Positions 8,967 to 18,284 of a DNA stretch of 64,000 nt are shown here, piece by piece. Both the position numbers and the translations under genes were made by a program. The stretch is from Achromobacter spanius (GTDB lineage Bacteria; Pseudomonadota; Gammaproteobacteria; Burkholderiales; Burkholderiaceae_B), in assembly GCF_029637605.1 (NCBI RefSeq), contig NZ_CP121261.1, positions 5,146,001-5,210,000 on the forward strand. Direction: 5' to 3'. Within the stretch, counting starts at the first letter, position 1, and each line of letters starts with the position of its first letter. The notes beneath the pieces are model-generated. The model worked only from the letters and a program-made list of their open reading frames with translations. It had not been told where the DNA came from and did no database searches.

Positions 8967-10061
8967 ATGCAACGACGTTCATTCTTGAAGCACGCAGGGC
9001 TTGGCGCCGTTGCAACGGGCGCCGTGGTCAGCACGCCCGCGTTCGCGCAAGACATGCCGTCGCTAAGTTGGCGCATGGCTTCCGCCTTTCCCGCTGCGCT
9101 GGACTTGCGCATTGGCGCCGGCGAGCAATTCTGCAAGTTCGTGTCGGAATCCACGGGCGGAAAATTCAACATCCGCCACTTCCCCGAAGGCGAGATCGTG
9201 CCCGCGGCTGACCTGCTGGAAGCGGTCTCCACCAACAAGGTGGAATGCGGGCACGGTTCTTCTCGCGCCTTTCACGCAAAGAGCCCGGCGTTTTGTTTTG
9301 ATGCCTCTGTGCCGTTTGGGCTGAACGCCCGTCAGATGAACGCCTGGATGAGCGAGGGCGACGGCCTGCGCCTCACGCGCGAACTCTTCAAGCCGGAAAA
9401 AATCATCAATTTCCCGCTGGGCAATACGGGCGCGCAGATGGACGGCTGGTACACCAAGGAAATCAAGCGCCAGGCTGATCTGAAAGATCTGAAGATGCAG
9501 GTGGCCGGGCTTGCCGCCGACGTGCTGGCGCGCTTGGGCGTGGCGCCGCAGCCCGTAAGTCAGGCTCCGCTAGCGGAAGCGTTCGAGAAAGAGGGCTTGC
9601 AGGGCATCGCCGGAGCAGGTGCCTATGACGATGCCAAACTTGAGCTGAATAAAGTAGCCAAGTATTACTACGGACCCGGCTGGTGCGTCCCCGGTGAGCA
9701 GTTGTCGCTCTATATCAATGACGACGCCTGGAACAAGCTGCCCAAGCATTACCAATCGGTGCTGCAGGCCGCCGCGTTGGCGGCCCACGGGTCGCTGACG
9801 GCGCGCTATGACGCGCGCAACCCGGCAGCACTGGCGCAATTGTCGGCAAATGGCACGCAAGTGCGCGCATTTCCACGGTCCATCATGGACATGGCGTTTG
9901 AAGCCACCCAACAGGTCTACCAGGATTTGTCCGCCAAAGACGCGCGGTTCAAGGCAATACACGACAGTTACATGGGCTTTCGCGACAGCGAAATGCACTG
10001 GTTCCGCTTGACGGAAAACGCCTACGGCCAGTATGTGGCCGTGGCGCTTTCCGGCAGGTAG
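8967..10061 (+). CDS. TRAP transporter substrate-binding protein, DctP type, Tat-exported
   Basis: A 364-residue periplasmic binding protein. The N-terminus has a twin-arginine motif (QRRSFLK) followed by a short hydrophobic stretch and cleavage near TPAFA, so export in folded form by Tat is likely. The mature part has the DctP features NTGAQMDGWYTKEI and the conserved region around LKMQVAGLAADVLARLG. TRAP proteins of this subgroup bind 2-oxo acids or other carboxylates. The start is supported by AGGAG 7-8 nt upstream. No DctQ or DctM membrane gene is adjacent on either side, which is unusual: it is an orphan or its partners are encoded elsewhere. Confidence 0.88.
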   Translation: MQRRSFLKHAGLGAVATGAVVSTPAFAQDMPSLSWRMASAFPAALDLRIGAGEQFCKFVSESTGGKFNIRHFPEGEIVPAADLLEAVSTNKVECGHGSSRAFHAKSPAFCFDASVPFGLNARQMNAWMSEGDGLRLTRELFKPEKIINFPLGNTGAQMDGWYTKEIKRQADLKDLKMQVAGLAADVLARLGVAPQPVSQAPLAEAFEKEGLQGIAGAGAYDDAKLELNKVAKYYYGPGWCVPGEQLSLYINDDAWNKLPKHYQSVLQAAALAAHGSLTARYDARNPAALAQLSANGTQVRAFPRSIMDMAFEATQQVYQDLSAKDARFKAIHDSYMGFRDSEMHWFRLTENAYGQYVAVALSGR

Positions 10062-10321
10062 CAGGGAGGGCGCCGACGGCCGAATGGCATTCGGTGCAAA
10101 GTAGGGTTTTTGCTAGCAATACCGCATTTTTTACAAAAAAATGGGCGGTTTTCGGGCTTTTCTCGAACCACATTCGAGTTTCGGCCTGATACAAAGGAGT
10201 AATATCGCGGGTCTTGACGCGCAACCATGGCGCCTTTAGGCGGCATATGACGTCAATCCGGCGGGATTACACCAGCCCGGATTACCAATATTCCGAGACA
10301 GACTTTAAGGTGGTATCAACC

Positions 10322-11476
10322 ATGCAATCCAAGACCAAGAAGCTGCTGGCCGCGCTGATCGCCGCCGGTATCGTCCCGGCTGCGCACGCGGCTGACATCA
10401 AGCTGGGTGTGGCGGAAGCCCTGTCCGGCGGCGCCGCTCAGTATGGCGTGTCGATCCGCAACGGTTTCCAGCTTGCCGCTGACGAAATCAACGCCGCGGG
10501 CGGCGTCAACGGCAACAAGCTGGTGCTGGTGGTTGAAGACGAACAAGGCAAGAAAGAAGAAGCCATCAACGTCTTCAAGAAGCTGATCTTCAAAGACAAC
10601 GTCCTGATGGTCTTCGGCCCGACGCTGTCGAACTCGGCCCAGGCCGCCGACCCGGTCGCCCAAGCCGCCAAGACGGTCGCCTTCGGCACCTCCAATACCG
10701 CCGACGGCATCACCTCCATTGGCGACTACGTGTTCCGCAACTCGGTCACTGAAGCCGACGTGCTGCCGGCCACGATCTCTACCGTCAAGGCAAAGACCGG
10801 CCTGAAGAACGTGGCTGTGCTTTACGGCAACGACGACGTCTTCACCAAGAGCGGCTACGACAACTTCAAGAAGGCCCTGGAAGACCAGAAGATTCCGGTC
10901 ACCACGACCGAAACGTTCGCCAAGGGCGACGTGGACTTCAAGGCTCAACTGACCAAGATCAAGGGCACCAACCCCGACGCCATCGTGCTTTCCGCACTGC
11001 TGGCCGAAGGCGCGCCCATCATGGTGCAGGCCCGCCAATTGGGCCTGAACGTGCCCGTCATCGGCGGCAACGGCATGAACTCGGTCAAGATTTTCGATCT
11101 GGCCCCCGGCGGCGCATCGAACAATCTGTGGATCGGCAGCCCGTGGTCCATCGAGAACAAGGCCCCCGAGAACGTCAAGTTCATCGACGCCTACAAGGCC
11201 AAGTTCAATGGCTCGCCCGACCAGTTCGCGGCGCAGTCGTATGACGCCATGTACATCGTGGCCCAGGCACTGAAGAACACCAAGATCACCGGCGACCTCG
11301 CCAAGGACCGCACGGCCCTGCGCGACGCATTGCCCGCCGTGACCTGGACCGGCGCCACTGGCCCGTTCAAGTTCCGTCAGGCCACCAACCGTGCCGGCAA
11401 GCCCGCCGGCTACGATGCCGACCAGTCGCCGATCGTCAGCGTGACCAAGGACGGCAAGTACGTCATCGAAAAGTAA
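10322..11476 (+). CDS. livK: Branched-chain amino acid ABC transporter, periplasmic binding protein
   Basis: A 384-residue type I binding protein (Peripla_BP_6) with a signal peptide ending PAAHAA and the mature start DIKLGVAEALSGGAAQYG typical of LivJ/LivK. The start at 10322 is chosen because it begins the signal peptide and has AAGGTGG upstream; the frame is open further upstream. It delivers leucine/isoleucine/valine or related amino acids to LivHM. A strong terminator follows, so the abundant binding protein can be made in excess over the membrane genes downstream. The 260 nt upstream hold an A/T-rich patch and presumably the promoter. Confidence 0.92.
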   Translation: MQSKTKKLLAALIAAGIVPAAHAADIKLGVAEALSGGAAQYGVSIRNGFQLAADEINAAGGVNGNKLVLVVEDEQGKKEEAINVFKKLIFKDNVLMVFGPTLSNSAQAADPVAQAAKTVAFGTSNTADGITSIGDYVFRNSVTEADVLPATISTVKAKTGLKNVAVLYGNDDVFTKSGYDNFKKALEDQKIPVTTTETFAKGDVDFKAQLTKIKGTNPDAIVLSALLAEGAPIMVQARQLGLNVPVIGGNGMNSVKIFDLAPGGASNNLWIGSPWSIENKAPENVKFIDAYKAKFNGSPDQFAAQSYDAMYIVAQALKNTKITGDLAKDRTALRDALPAVTWTGATGPFKFRQATNRAGKPAGYDADQSPIVSVTKDGKYVIEK

Positions 11477-11503
11477 GCGGTACGCATCCCCGCGCGGGGG
11501 GAT

Positions 11504-11546
11504 GCGCCTTGCGGACGGTCGTCAGGCAGTCCGCAAGGCGCTTTTT
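11504..11546 (+). terminator. Rho-independent terminator after livK
   Basis: A 13-bp perfect stem (GCGCCTTGCGGAC with GTCCGCAAGGCGC) followed by TTTTT. It sits between livK and livH and probably gives partial termination, lowering expression of the membrane and ATPase genes. Confidence 0.9.
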
Positions 11547-11648
11547 ATCGCAGGGCCGTCCCAATAAAAGCCATGCCGTCTTCGCGGGCGGCGTCAGGCC
11601 ATGCAGTGGGCGCTGCATGGGGCCCTCATAGATCTGGAAAGTCCCATC

Positions 11649-12530
11649 ATGTTCGAACAACAATTCGTCAATGCCTTGTCGCTGGGCTGTGTGTATGCAC
11701 TGTTCGCGCTGGGCTTCACGCTGATCTTCGGCGTGCTCGGGGTGATCAACCTGGCGCATGGCGCCGTCTTCATGGTTGGCGCCTACGCGGCACTGTTCGT
11801 GGTCCAGCAATTCGGCCTGCCCCTGTGGGCGGCGCTGATGGCCGCGTTCTTCGTGGCAGGCTTCACCGGGGTCATCATCGACTATCTGGTGCTCAAGCCG
11901 CTGCGCAAGCGCAACGCGCCCCACTTGATCCCCATGATCGCCACCATCGGCGTAGGCATCATCCTGAATAACGGCGCCCAGAGCATCTTCGGCGCCAGCA
12001 ACCTGCGCTTCCCGCACGGCACCGTGCCCGAAGAAGTGATCGAAGTCGCGGGCCTGCACCTGACCGTCATCGAACTGGGCATCATCTTCCTGTCGTTCGC
12101 GCTGATGGCCGTGCTGATGTACGTGATGCGCCGCACGCAGTTCGGCCGCGCGCTGCGCGCCATTGCCGAGTCGCCCAAGGCCGCCTGGCTGCTGGGCATC
12201 AACGTCGAAAAGCTGTTCGTCACGACCTCGTTCGCCGCTGCCGCCCTGGGTGGCGTGGCCGGCGTGCTGATCGGCCTGTACTCGAATGCGCTGTTCCCGC
12301 TGATGGGCCAGCCGATGCTGCACAAGGGCATCGCGGTCATCATCCTGGGCGGCATGGGCGACATTCGCGGCGCCATGCTGGGCGGTCTGTTCCTGGGATT
12401 CGCCGAGGTGCTGTCGGTGGCCTACATCGGCTCCACCATGCGCGACGCGGTGGCTTTCGGCCTGCTGTTCCTGATCCTGCTGGTGCGCCCGCAAGGTCTG
12501 TTCGGCAAAGTGGTTCAACGCAAGGCTTAA
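11649..12530 (+). CDS. livH: Branched-chain amino acid ABC transporter permease LivH
   Basis: About 293 residues with eight or so hydrophobic segments. The family motif GVINLAHGA near residue 35 and the C-terminal GGMGDIRGAMLGG loop identify LivH. ATG 11649 is preferred over the upstream ATG at 11601 because the shorter protein begins like other LivH proteins (FEQQFVNALSLG) and GGAAAG precedes it. It forms the translocation pore with LivM; the livM ATG follows 3 nt after the stop. Confidence 0.92.
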   Translation: MFEQQFVNALSLGCVYALFALGFTLIFGVLGVINLAHGAVFMVGAYAALFVVQQFGLPLWAALMAAFFVAGFTGVIIDYLVLKPLRKRNAPHLIPMIATIGVGIILNNGAQSIFGASNLRFPHGTVPEEVIEVAGLHLTVIELGIIFLSFALMAVLMYVMRRTQFGRALRAIAESPKAAWLLGINVEKLFVTTSFAAAALGGVAGVLIGLYSNALFPLMGQPMLHKGIAVIILGGMGDIRGAMLGGLFLGFAEVLSVAYIGSTMRDAVAFGLLFLILLVRPQGLFGKVVQRKA

Positions 12531-12533
12531 AGA

Positions 12534-13415
12534 ATGAGCGGATTCGAAAACTTCTGGGCCATTTACGGCAATCTGGTGCTCACGCTGGGCACCAACGCGT
12601 TGCTGGCCCTCTCCATCTGGCTGACCCTGGCCTGCGGCATGCTGGCCATGGCCAACGCCGCCTTCATGGGCATCGGGGCGTATACCGCCGCGCTGCTCAC
12701 CATGAACTACGACGCCCCGTTCACGGTCGCGCTTGCCGGGGGCATGGCCGCGCCCGCGCTGGTGGCGGCCTTGATCGGCTTGCCGACCTTGCGATTGTCA
12801 GGGGTCTATCTGGCCATGGCCACGCTGGGCTTTGGCGAAGTGGTGCGCGTCACCATCCTGAACACCGATTCGCTCACTGGCGGCGCGCTGGGCCTGAACG
12901 GCATTCCGCAGCTAACCCAGTGGTGGCATGTGGTGCTGGCGGTGGTCATTGTCCTGTTCGTGCTGTGGCGCGTGCGCGCGTCCAAGATTGGACGTTCGTT
13001 CGACGCCATTCGTGGCGACGAAACGGCGGCTGGCCTGATGGGCATCGACGTGCGCGCCAACAAAATGCTGGCGTTCGTGGCCGGCGCGATGATCGCAGGT
13101 CTGGCGGGCGCCTTGAACGCGCACCTGACCTTCTTCATCGGTCCTAATGAATACGGCTTTGACCGTGGCGTTGAAATCCTGACCATGGCCATCCTGGGCG
13201 GCATCGGCGGCTTGGCCGGTCCCGTGCTGGGCAGCTTCATCATTACCGTGCTGCCGGAATTGTTGCGCGGTTTTGCGGATCTGCGCCTGGTCGCCAACGG
13301 AGTGATTCTGGTGGTGATTGTGTTGTTCCTGCCGCAAGGCATCTGGGATCCGGTGCGCTTCAAGCGCTGGATGCGTCAAGGCCGAGGCGGCCAGGGAGGC
13401 AAGCGTCATGCTTGA
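12534..13415 (+). CDS. livM: Branched-chain amino acid ABC transporter permease LivM
   Basis: A 293-residue polytopic membrane protein with the LivM hallmarks MANAAFMGIGAYTAALL near residue 40 and GGIGGLAGPVLGS near residue 220. It pairs with LivH. The gene follows livH by 3 nt and its end overlaps livG by 8 nt, an arrangement consistent with coupled translation and fixed stoichiometry. Confidence 0.92.
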   Translation: MSGFENFWAIYGNLVLTLGTNALLALSIWLTLACGMLAMANAAFMGIGAYTAALLTMNYDAPFTVALAGGMAAPALVAALIGLPTLRLSGVYLAMATLGFGEVVRVTILNTDSLTGGALGLNGIPQLTQWWHVVLAVVIVLFVLWRVRASKIGRSFDAIRGDETAAGLMGIDVRANKMLAFVAGAMIAGLAGALNAHLTFFIGPNEYGFDRGVEILTMAILGGIGGLAGPVLGSFIITVLPELLRGFADLRLVANGVILVVIVLFLPQGIWDPVRFKRWMRQGRGGQGGKRHA

Positions 13416-14196
13416 GCTGACTTCCGTCTCCAAGAGCTTCGGCGGCCTGCATGTGCTGCATGACGTCAGCCTGTCCGTGCCCGAAGGTTCCATCTTCGGC
13501 TTGATCGGCCCCAACGGCGCCGGCAAAACGACGGTGTTCAACCTGATCACCGGTCTGCTGCCGCCCAGCGGCGGCACCATCACGTTTCAGGGCCAAAGCG
13601 TTCTGGCCAAGAAGCCGCACAGCATCACGCGCATGGGCATTGCCCGCACGTTCCAGAACATTCGTCTCTTCAAAGAGATGACGCTGCTGGAAAACGTGGT
13701 GGTCGGCGCCTACCGGCACATGAATTACGGCTTTCCCAGCCTGCTGCTGGGCCTGTCGGGCTATCGCGAGCACGAACAGCGCGCCCGCGAACGCGCGCAC
13801 GAACTGCTGACGTGGATGCGCCTGGATCACAAGGCCAACGATCTGGCCGACAACCTGTCCTACGGCGAACAGCGCCGCCTGGAGCTGGCGCGCGCGCTGG
13901 CCACCGAGCCCAAGCTGCTGCTGCTGGACGAGCCGGTTGCCGGCATGAACACCAACGAGCGCGCCGAGCTCATGCGCGAAATCCTCGCCATTCGCGATCG
14001 CGGCTACACCATCCTGATGATCGAGCACGACATGCGCTTCGTCATGGGCTTGTGCGAACGCATCGCGGTGCTGAACTTCGGCAAGATCATCGCTTGCGGC
14101 GGCCCTGACGAAATCCGCAACAACGAGCAAGTCATCGAGGCCTATCTGGGCCGCGAAGACGACGAAGACACCGAACAAGTGGAGGCCGCCAAATGA
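13408..14196 (+). CDS. livG: Branched-chain amino acid ABC transporter ATPase LivG
   Basis: A 262-residue ATPase starting at the ATG inside the end of livM. Walker A is GPNGAGKTT (about 34-42), the signature LSYGEQRRLELARAL and Walker B LLLLDEPVAGMN; the C-terminal BCA_ABC_TP tail (VIEAYLGRED) confirms the LivG subtype. It drives import together with LivF. Confidence 0.92.
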   Translation: MLELTSVSKSFGGLHVLHDVSLSVPEGSIFGLIGPNGAGKTTVFNLITGLLPPSGGTITFQGQSVLAKKPHSITRMGIARTFQNIRLFKEMTLLENVVVGAYRHMNYGFPSLLLGLSGYREHEQRARERAHELLTWMRLDHKANDLADNLSYGEQRRLELARALATEPKLLLLDEPVAGMNTNERAELMREILAIRDRGYTILMIEHDMRFVMGLCERIAVLNFGKIIACGGPDEIRNNEQVIEAYLGREDDEDTEQVEAAK

Positions 14197-14251
14197 GTCG
14201 CTGGGCCGCTCCCAAGACGAATACCGTAGCGCGTTGCGCGGAGGTTGCACA

Positions 14252-14962
14252 ATGAGCGCGATGCTGGAAGTCCGCGGGCTCGAGGTCAACTACGGCCATA
14301 TCGAAGCCGTTCGCGGCATCGACCTGGACCTGAACGCCAACGAGATCACCGCCCTGGTCGGCGCCAATGGCGCCGGCAAATCGACCACGCTGCTGGCGCT
14401 GTCGGGTCTGTTGCCCAAGGCGCGCGGCCGCGTCTTGTTCGAAGGCGAAGACATCACCAATCTGGCGCCGCATCAACTGGTGGCGCGCGGCATCGTGCAG
14501 GTGCCTGAGGGCCGGGCAATCCTGACCACCATGACGGTGCAGGAAAACCTGGAGCTGGGCGCCTATCGCCGGGGCCTGAAGAATGTGGGGCCTGACCTGG
14601 AATACGTGTTCAACCTGTTTCCGCGCCTGAAGGAACGGATCACGGGTATTGCCGGCAACCTGTCCGGCGGCGAACAGCAGATGCTGGCCATTGGCCGGGC
14701 CTTGATGGCCAAGCCGCGCCTGTTGCTGCTGGACGAGCCGTCGATGGGCCTGGCGCCGATCGTCGTGCAGGAAATCTTTCGTTCGCTGCGCGCCATCAAC
14801 GCCGACGGCCTGACGCTGTTCCTGGTGGAACAAAACGTGCGCCAGGCGTTGAAGATTGCCCAAAGCGGCTATGTGCTGGAAAACGGCGCGATGGCGCTGA
14901 CGGGCACGGGCCGCGAATTGCTGGGCCATCCGCGGGTGCTGGAAGCGTATCTGGGCGCCTGA
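14252..14962 (+). CDS. livF: Branched-chain amino acid ABC transporter ATPase LivF
   Basis: A 236-residue ATPase with Walker A GANGAGKST, signature LSGGEQQMLAIGRALM and Walker B LLLLDEPSMGLAPIV, ending VLEAYLGA as LivF proteins do. The ATG at 14252 has GGAGG about 8 nt upstream, better than the ATG at 14234. There is a 55-nt gap after livG, longer than the other junctions in the operon. It ends the livKHMGF unit. Confidence 0.92.
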   Translation: MSAMLEVRGLEVNYGHIEAVRGIDLDLNANEITALVGANGAGKSTTLLALSGLLPKARGRVLFEGEDITNLAPHQLVARGIVQVPEGRAILTTMTVQENLELGAYRRGLKNVGPDLEYVFNLFPRLKERITGIAGNLSGGEQQMLAIGRALMAKPRLLLLDEPSMGLAPIVVQEIFRSLRAINADGLTLFLVEQNVRQALKIAQSGYVLENGAMALTGTGRELLGHPRVLEAYLGA

Positions 14963-15055
14963 CCGCGCGTTTTGTTCCGGGGGTTTGTCCCCGAATTTTC
15001 ATGTGCGCTGGCTGCAACGTTGCTTGCGGCCTGCCGCCGCCTGAGTTCTTTTCGC

Positions 15056-15086
15056 TTGCCCAATCTTTGAGCAGCCGTGTTAGAAT
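15056..15086 (+). promoter_or_regulatory. Possible promoter of rplM-rpsI
   Basis: TTGCCC (15056-15061) and TAGAAT (15081-15086) are spaced 19 nt, a long but usable gap. If used, the rplM leader would be about 190 nt. The rest of the 319-nt region between livF and rplM holds the leader hairpin listed next and no gene. Confidence 0.35.
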
Positions 15087-15232
15087 TTCAGGCTTTCCCT
15101 CATTTTGACCATTGCACGGGCGGGTAATAACGCTTAGGCGGGACGTCGATAAAGGCAAAACCAAAGGCAAAAACCCGAACCAAAATTCGTGGTTTTTAGT
15201 TCATCAGGTTTTGTCCAGTTGGGGAAAGAACA

Positions 15233-15253
15233 CTGGCTAGACGTTCTAGCCAG
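15233..15253 (+). promoter_or_regulatory. Leader hairpin just upstream of rplM
   Basis: CTGGCTAG (15233-15240) pairs perfectly with CTAGCCAG (15246-15253) across ACGTT, followed by a T-rich stretch and the rplM ATG 28 nt later. In Escherichia coli, L13 represses its own rplM-rpsI mRNA by binding the leader. This stem is the obvious candidate site here, by analogy only. Confidence 0.5.
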
Positions 15254-15281
15254 CAAGAACTTTTTATTCTTAGGAACCATC

Positions 15282-15710
15282 ATGAAGACCTTTGTGGCCA
15301 AGCCGCATGAAGTCCAACGTGACTGGTTTGTGATCGACGCCAAGGGCAAAGTCCTCGGTCGTGTGGCCAGCGAAGTCGCACGTCGTCTGCGTGGCAAGCA
15401 CAAACCTGAATTCACGCCGCACGTTGATACTGGCGATTACATCGTCATCATCAACGCTTCCGATATCGTCGTTACCGGTACCAAGGCGAAGGACAAGAAG
15501 TACTTCCGCCACACCACGTACCCGGGCGGTATCCGCGAAACGAACTTCGAGAAAATGCAAGAGCGTTTTCCCGGTCGCGCCATTCAGAAGGCCGTTAAGG
15601 GCATGCTGCCCAAGGGTCCTCTGGGCTACGCCATGATCAAGAAGCTGAAGGTCTATGCTGGTGCCGAGCACCCGCACACCGCCCAGCAGCCCAAGACGCT
15701 GGATATCTAA
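15282..15710 (+). CDS. rplM: 50S ribosomal protein L13
   Basis: A 142-residue protein, exactly the usual length of L13, with the conserved [18 protein letters not shown] and HPHTAQQP segments. L13 binds 23S rRNA early in large-subunit assembly. The ATG at 15282 gives the standard N-terminus [10 protein letters not shown]; the open frame upstream is leader. rpsI follows after 9 nt in the conserved rplM-rpsI operon. Confidence 0.98.
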   Translation: MKTFVAKPHEVQRDWFVIDAKGKVLGRVASEVARRLRGKHKPEFTPHVDTGDYIVIINASDIVVTGTKAKDKKYFRHTTYPGGIRETNFEKMQERFPGRAIQKAVKGMLPKGPLGYAMIKKLKVYAGAEHPHTAQQPKTLDI

Positions 15711-15719
15711 GGAAACGCC

Positions 15720-16112
15720 ATGATCGGTAACTGGAATTACGGAACCGGCCGTCGCAAAACTTCGGTGGCTCGCGTTTTCATCAAGAAGGGCACGGGTAAG
15801 ATCGTTGTCAACGGCAAGCCCGTCGACGATTTCTTCGCCCGCGAAACTGGTCGCATGATCGTGCGCCAACCGCTGGAATTGACCGGCCACCTGGAATCGT
15901 TCGACATCAAAGTCAACGTCCACGGCGGCGGTGAAACCGGCCAGGCTGGCGCAGTCCGTCACGGCATCACGCGTGCCTTGATCGACTACGACGCGACCCT
16001 GAAGCCCGCACTGTCGCAAGCTGGCTTTGTGACCCGCGATGCCCGTGAAGTCGAACGTAAGAAGGTCGGCTTCCGCAAGGCACGTCGTCGCAAGCAGTTC
16101 AGCAAGCGTTAA
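15720..16112 (+). CDS. rpsI: 30S ribosomal protein S9
   Basis: A 130-residue S9, full length, with the N-terminal [11 protein letters not shown] and the basic C-terminal tail ending QFSKR, whose last residues reach the P-site tRNA in the ribosome. AAGGAAA precedes the ATG. Terminated by a strong hairpin immediately downstream. Confidence 0.98.
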   Translation: MIGNWNYGTGRRKTSVARVFIKKGTGKIVVNGKPVDDFFARETGRMIVRQPLELTGHLESFDIKVNVHGGGETGQAGAVRHGITRALIDYDATLKPALSQAGFVTRDAREVERKKVGFRKARRRKQFSKR

Positions 16113-16121
16113 TGTTGCTGC

Positions 16122-16153
16122 AAAAAACCCGCTTCGGCGGGTTTTTTGTTTTT
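16122..16153 (+). terminator. Rho-independent terminator after rpsI
   Basis: AAAAAACCCGC-TTCG-GCGGGTTTTTT: a GC stem with a TTCG tetraloop and a run of six T. The flanking A and T tracts extend the stem and make it usable on both strands. Confidence 0.95.
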
Positions 16154-16331
16154 GGGCGGTGACGAAAGCACGACGTCTGATTCGCGCCGCCGGCTTCGGC
16201 AACGCGGAACTCCGCCCATTCACGCCGGTCGGAAGAGTCCAGATTGCCCATCGCGATGCTCGCGTTGGCGCGACCTTGTATTCTCCGGGCGATACAATCT
16301 GTTTTCGTCCTACGAAGAGTTCATACCTATC

Positions 16332-17396
16332 ATGGCCCAAGCATCGAATACCCGTATCAAGGTTGGTATTGTCGGCGGCACCGGTTATACCGGCGTCGAG
16401 CTGCTGCGCTTGCTGTCGCAGCATCCCAACGTGGAATTGACCGCCATCACCTCCCGCAAGGAAGATGGGCTGCCGGTCGCTGATATGTACCCGAACCTGC
16501 GAGGCCGCGTGAACCTGGCCTTCTCCGCGCCGGAAAAAGCGTCGTTGACGGATTGCGACGTGGTGTTCTTCGCCACGCCCCATGGCGTCGCCATGGCACA
16601 AGCCCAGGAACTGATTGCCTCGGGCACCCGCGTCATCGACCTGGCTGCTGATTTCCGCCTGCAAGACATCCCTACGTTCGAACGCTGGTACAAGATTCCC
16701 CACACCTGCCCCGACATCCTGGCCGAATCCCAGTATGGCCTGGTGGAACTGAACCGCGACGCCATCGCCAAGGCGCGCGTCATCGGCAACCCGGGCTGCT
16801 ACCCGACCACGGTGCTGTTGGGTCTGGCCCCGCTGCTGGAAGGTGGGAAGTCGCTGGTGGATGCGCAAACGCTGATCGCCGATTGCAAATCCGGCGTGTC
16901 GGGCGCAGGCCGCAAGGCCGAAGTGGGCTCGCTGTTCTCGGAAGCGTCCGACAATTTCAAGGCTTATGGCGTGTCGGGCCACCGGCATCATCCTGAAATC
17001 GTTGCGCAATTGGAGAAAATCGCCGGGGGCAAGGTTGGCCTGACGTTCGTGCCGCACCTGGTGCCGATGATCCGCGGCATGTTCTCCACCCTTTATGCCC
17101 GCATCCTGCCAGAGGCCCGCGACACTGACTTCCAGGCGCTGTTTGAAGCGCGTTACGCCAATGAACCGTTCGTTGACGTCATGCCGGCCGGCAGCCTGCC
17201 CGAAACCCGTTCGGTACGCGCGTCGAACAACTTGCGCATCGCACTCAGCCGACCGGGCAATGGTGACCAATTGATCGTCATGGTCGTCCAGGACAATCTG
17301 GTCAAGGGCGCCGCCGGCCAAGCGGTGCAGAACATGAACTTGATGTTCGGCGTTGCCGAGTCCACGGGTCTGGACCAGGTGGCCATTCTGCCTTGA
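16332..17396 (+). CDS. argC: N-acetyl-gamma-glutamyl-phosphate reductase
   Basis: A 354-residue NADPH-dependent enzyme of the arginine pathway, reducing N-acetylglutamyl phosphate to the semialdehyde. It has the dinucleotide loop GGTGYTG (15-21), the catalytic Cys156 in GNPGCYPT and the conserved HRHHPEI motif. The start at 16332 gives the normal N-terminus; the frame is open for another 186 nt upstream without family similarity. rpsI-argC order is shared by many betaproteobacteria. Confidence 0.96.
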   Translation: MAQASNTRIKVGIVGGTGYTGVELLRLLSQHPNVELTAITSRKEDGLPVADMYPNLRGRVNLAFSAPEKASLTDCDVVFFATPHGVAMAQAQELIASGTRVIDLAADFRLQDIPTFERWYKIPHTCPDILAESQYGLVELNRDAIAKARVIGNPGCYPTTVLLGLAPLLEGGKSLVDAQTLIADCKSGVSGAGRKAEVGSLFSEASDNFKAYGVSGHRHHPEIVAQLEKIAGGKVGLTFVPHLVPMIRGMFSTLYARILPEARDTDFQALFEARYANEPFVDVMPAGSLPETRSVRASNNLRIALSRPGNGDQLIVMVVQDNLVKGAAGQAVQNMNLMFGVAESTGLDQVAILP

Positions 17397-17442
17397 GGCC
17401 CTGTGCGGGTCGGCGGCGTGCGCCGCCGGCCTTGCTTGCTTT

Positions 17443-18198
17443 ATGCCAGTCGATCGCCCATCCCCCAACCCGCAACCCCGCTCCTTGAGTGGGCTGCTGC
17501 GCGTGCTTGCGGGGCTGCTGATAGGCGTGCTGTTAGGTGGCGCCGCTGGCTATGGGGTCGCGCTGCGACAAGCGCGGCCGCAAGATGCCGTGGTGATCAG
17601 CGCGCAACAGGCCGAGGCGCAGGCCGAAGCCATGCGTCAGCAGGGCGCGCAGTTGCGCTACACCCAAGGCCAGTTGGATACGGCCGACGGCGAACTTGTT
17701 ATCGAGCGGGCGGCGCGGCAAGAACTTGAAACCCAGTTACGCGCCGCTCAGGCCGAGGTCGGCAGGGTGCGCGACCAATTGGCGTTCTACGAGCAGCTCT
17801 TGCCCGCCGGGCCGGAAGGGTCCGTGGACATTCGCGGTGTGCAAATTGACCGTGAAGGCGGTGGCTTGCGCTACAAAGTGCTGCTGATGCGCAGTGGCCG
17901 CAATGGCGGCGCTTCTTTTGCGGGCGCCCTGCGGTTCCAGGCCACGGGTGTGCTCATGGGCGAAACCGTCACGGTGGAACTTGCACCCATGCAGGTCAAG
18001 GCCGAAGCCGGCCCGGTGTCGGCCGCGGCCGCCGCCGAGTCGACTTCGGCAGCTTTGCTGGCCTTGCAATTTGATCAGTACCAACGCAGCCAGGGCATCC
18101 TGGCGATCCCCGAGGGATTTGTCCCCGAAAGCGTGACCGTCAGCGTCCTGGAAGGCGAAACCGTCCGCGCCTCGCGAAGTGTCAAACTGGAACTTTGA
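17443..18198 (+). CDS. Membrane-anchored coiled-coil protein (DUF6776-like)
   Basis: About 251 residues: a short cytoplasmic N-terminus, one transmembrane helix (about residues 14-38, GLLRVLAGLLIGVLLGG), a coiled coil rich in A, Q and E (about 45-120), then a mostly beta-strand domain. Function is unknown. It lies between argC and erpA, a position where betaproteobacteria commonly carry a hypothetical protein of this type. There is no good ribosome-binding site before the ATG at 17443, so expression may depend on argC translation. Confidence 0.7.
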   Translation: MPVDRPSPNPQPRSLSGLLRVLAGLLIGVLLGGAAGYGVALRQARPQDAVVISAQQAEAQAEAMRQQGAQLRYTQGQLDTADGELVIERAARQELETQLRAAQAEVGRVRDQLAFYEQLLPAGPEGSVDIRGVQIDREGGGLRYKVLLMRSGRNGGASFAGALRFQATGVLMGETVTVELAPMQVKAEAGPVSAAAAAESTSAALLALQFDQYQRSQGILAIPEGFVPESVTVSVLEGETVRASRSVKLEL

Positions 18199-18223
18199 GT
18201 CTAGTCAAGCCCTGCGCTATAGT
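18195..18223 (+). promoter_or_regulatory. Sigma70-type promoter for erpA
   Basis: TTGAGT (18195-18200), 17-nt spacer and TATAGT (18218-18223). The -35 box overlaps the stop codon of the upstream gene. Transcription would start about 55 nt before the erpA ATG. No IscR-like operator was recognised. Confidence 0.75.
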
Positions 18224-18284
18224 GACACTATGCGAGCGCCGTTGCCGCTCACCGAAATATGGCCGATCCGGCCAGGAGTGAACC

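Noticed and set aside
15270..17468. Very long open frame on the minus strand opposite rplM, rpsI and argC (over 700 codons)
   Set aside because: Antisense shadow produced by GC-rich codon bias; three well-known genes occupy the plus strand.
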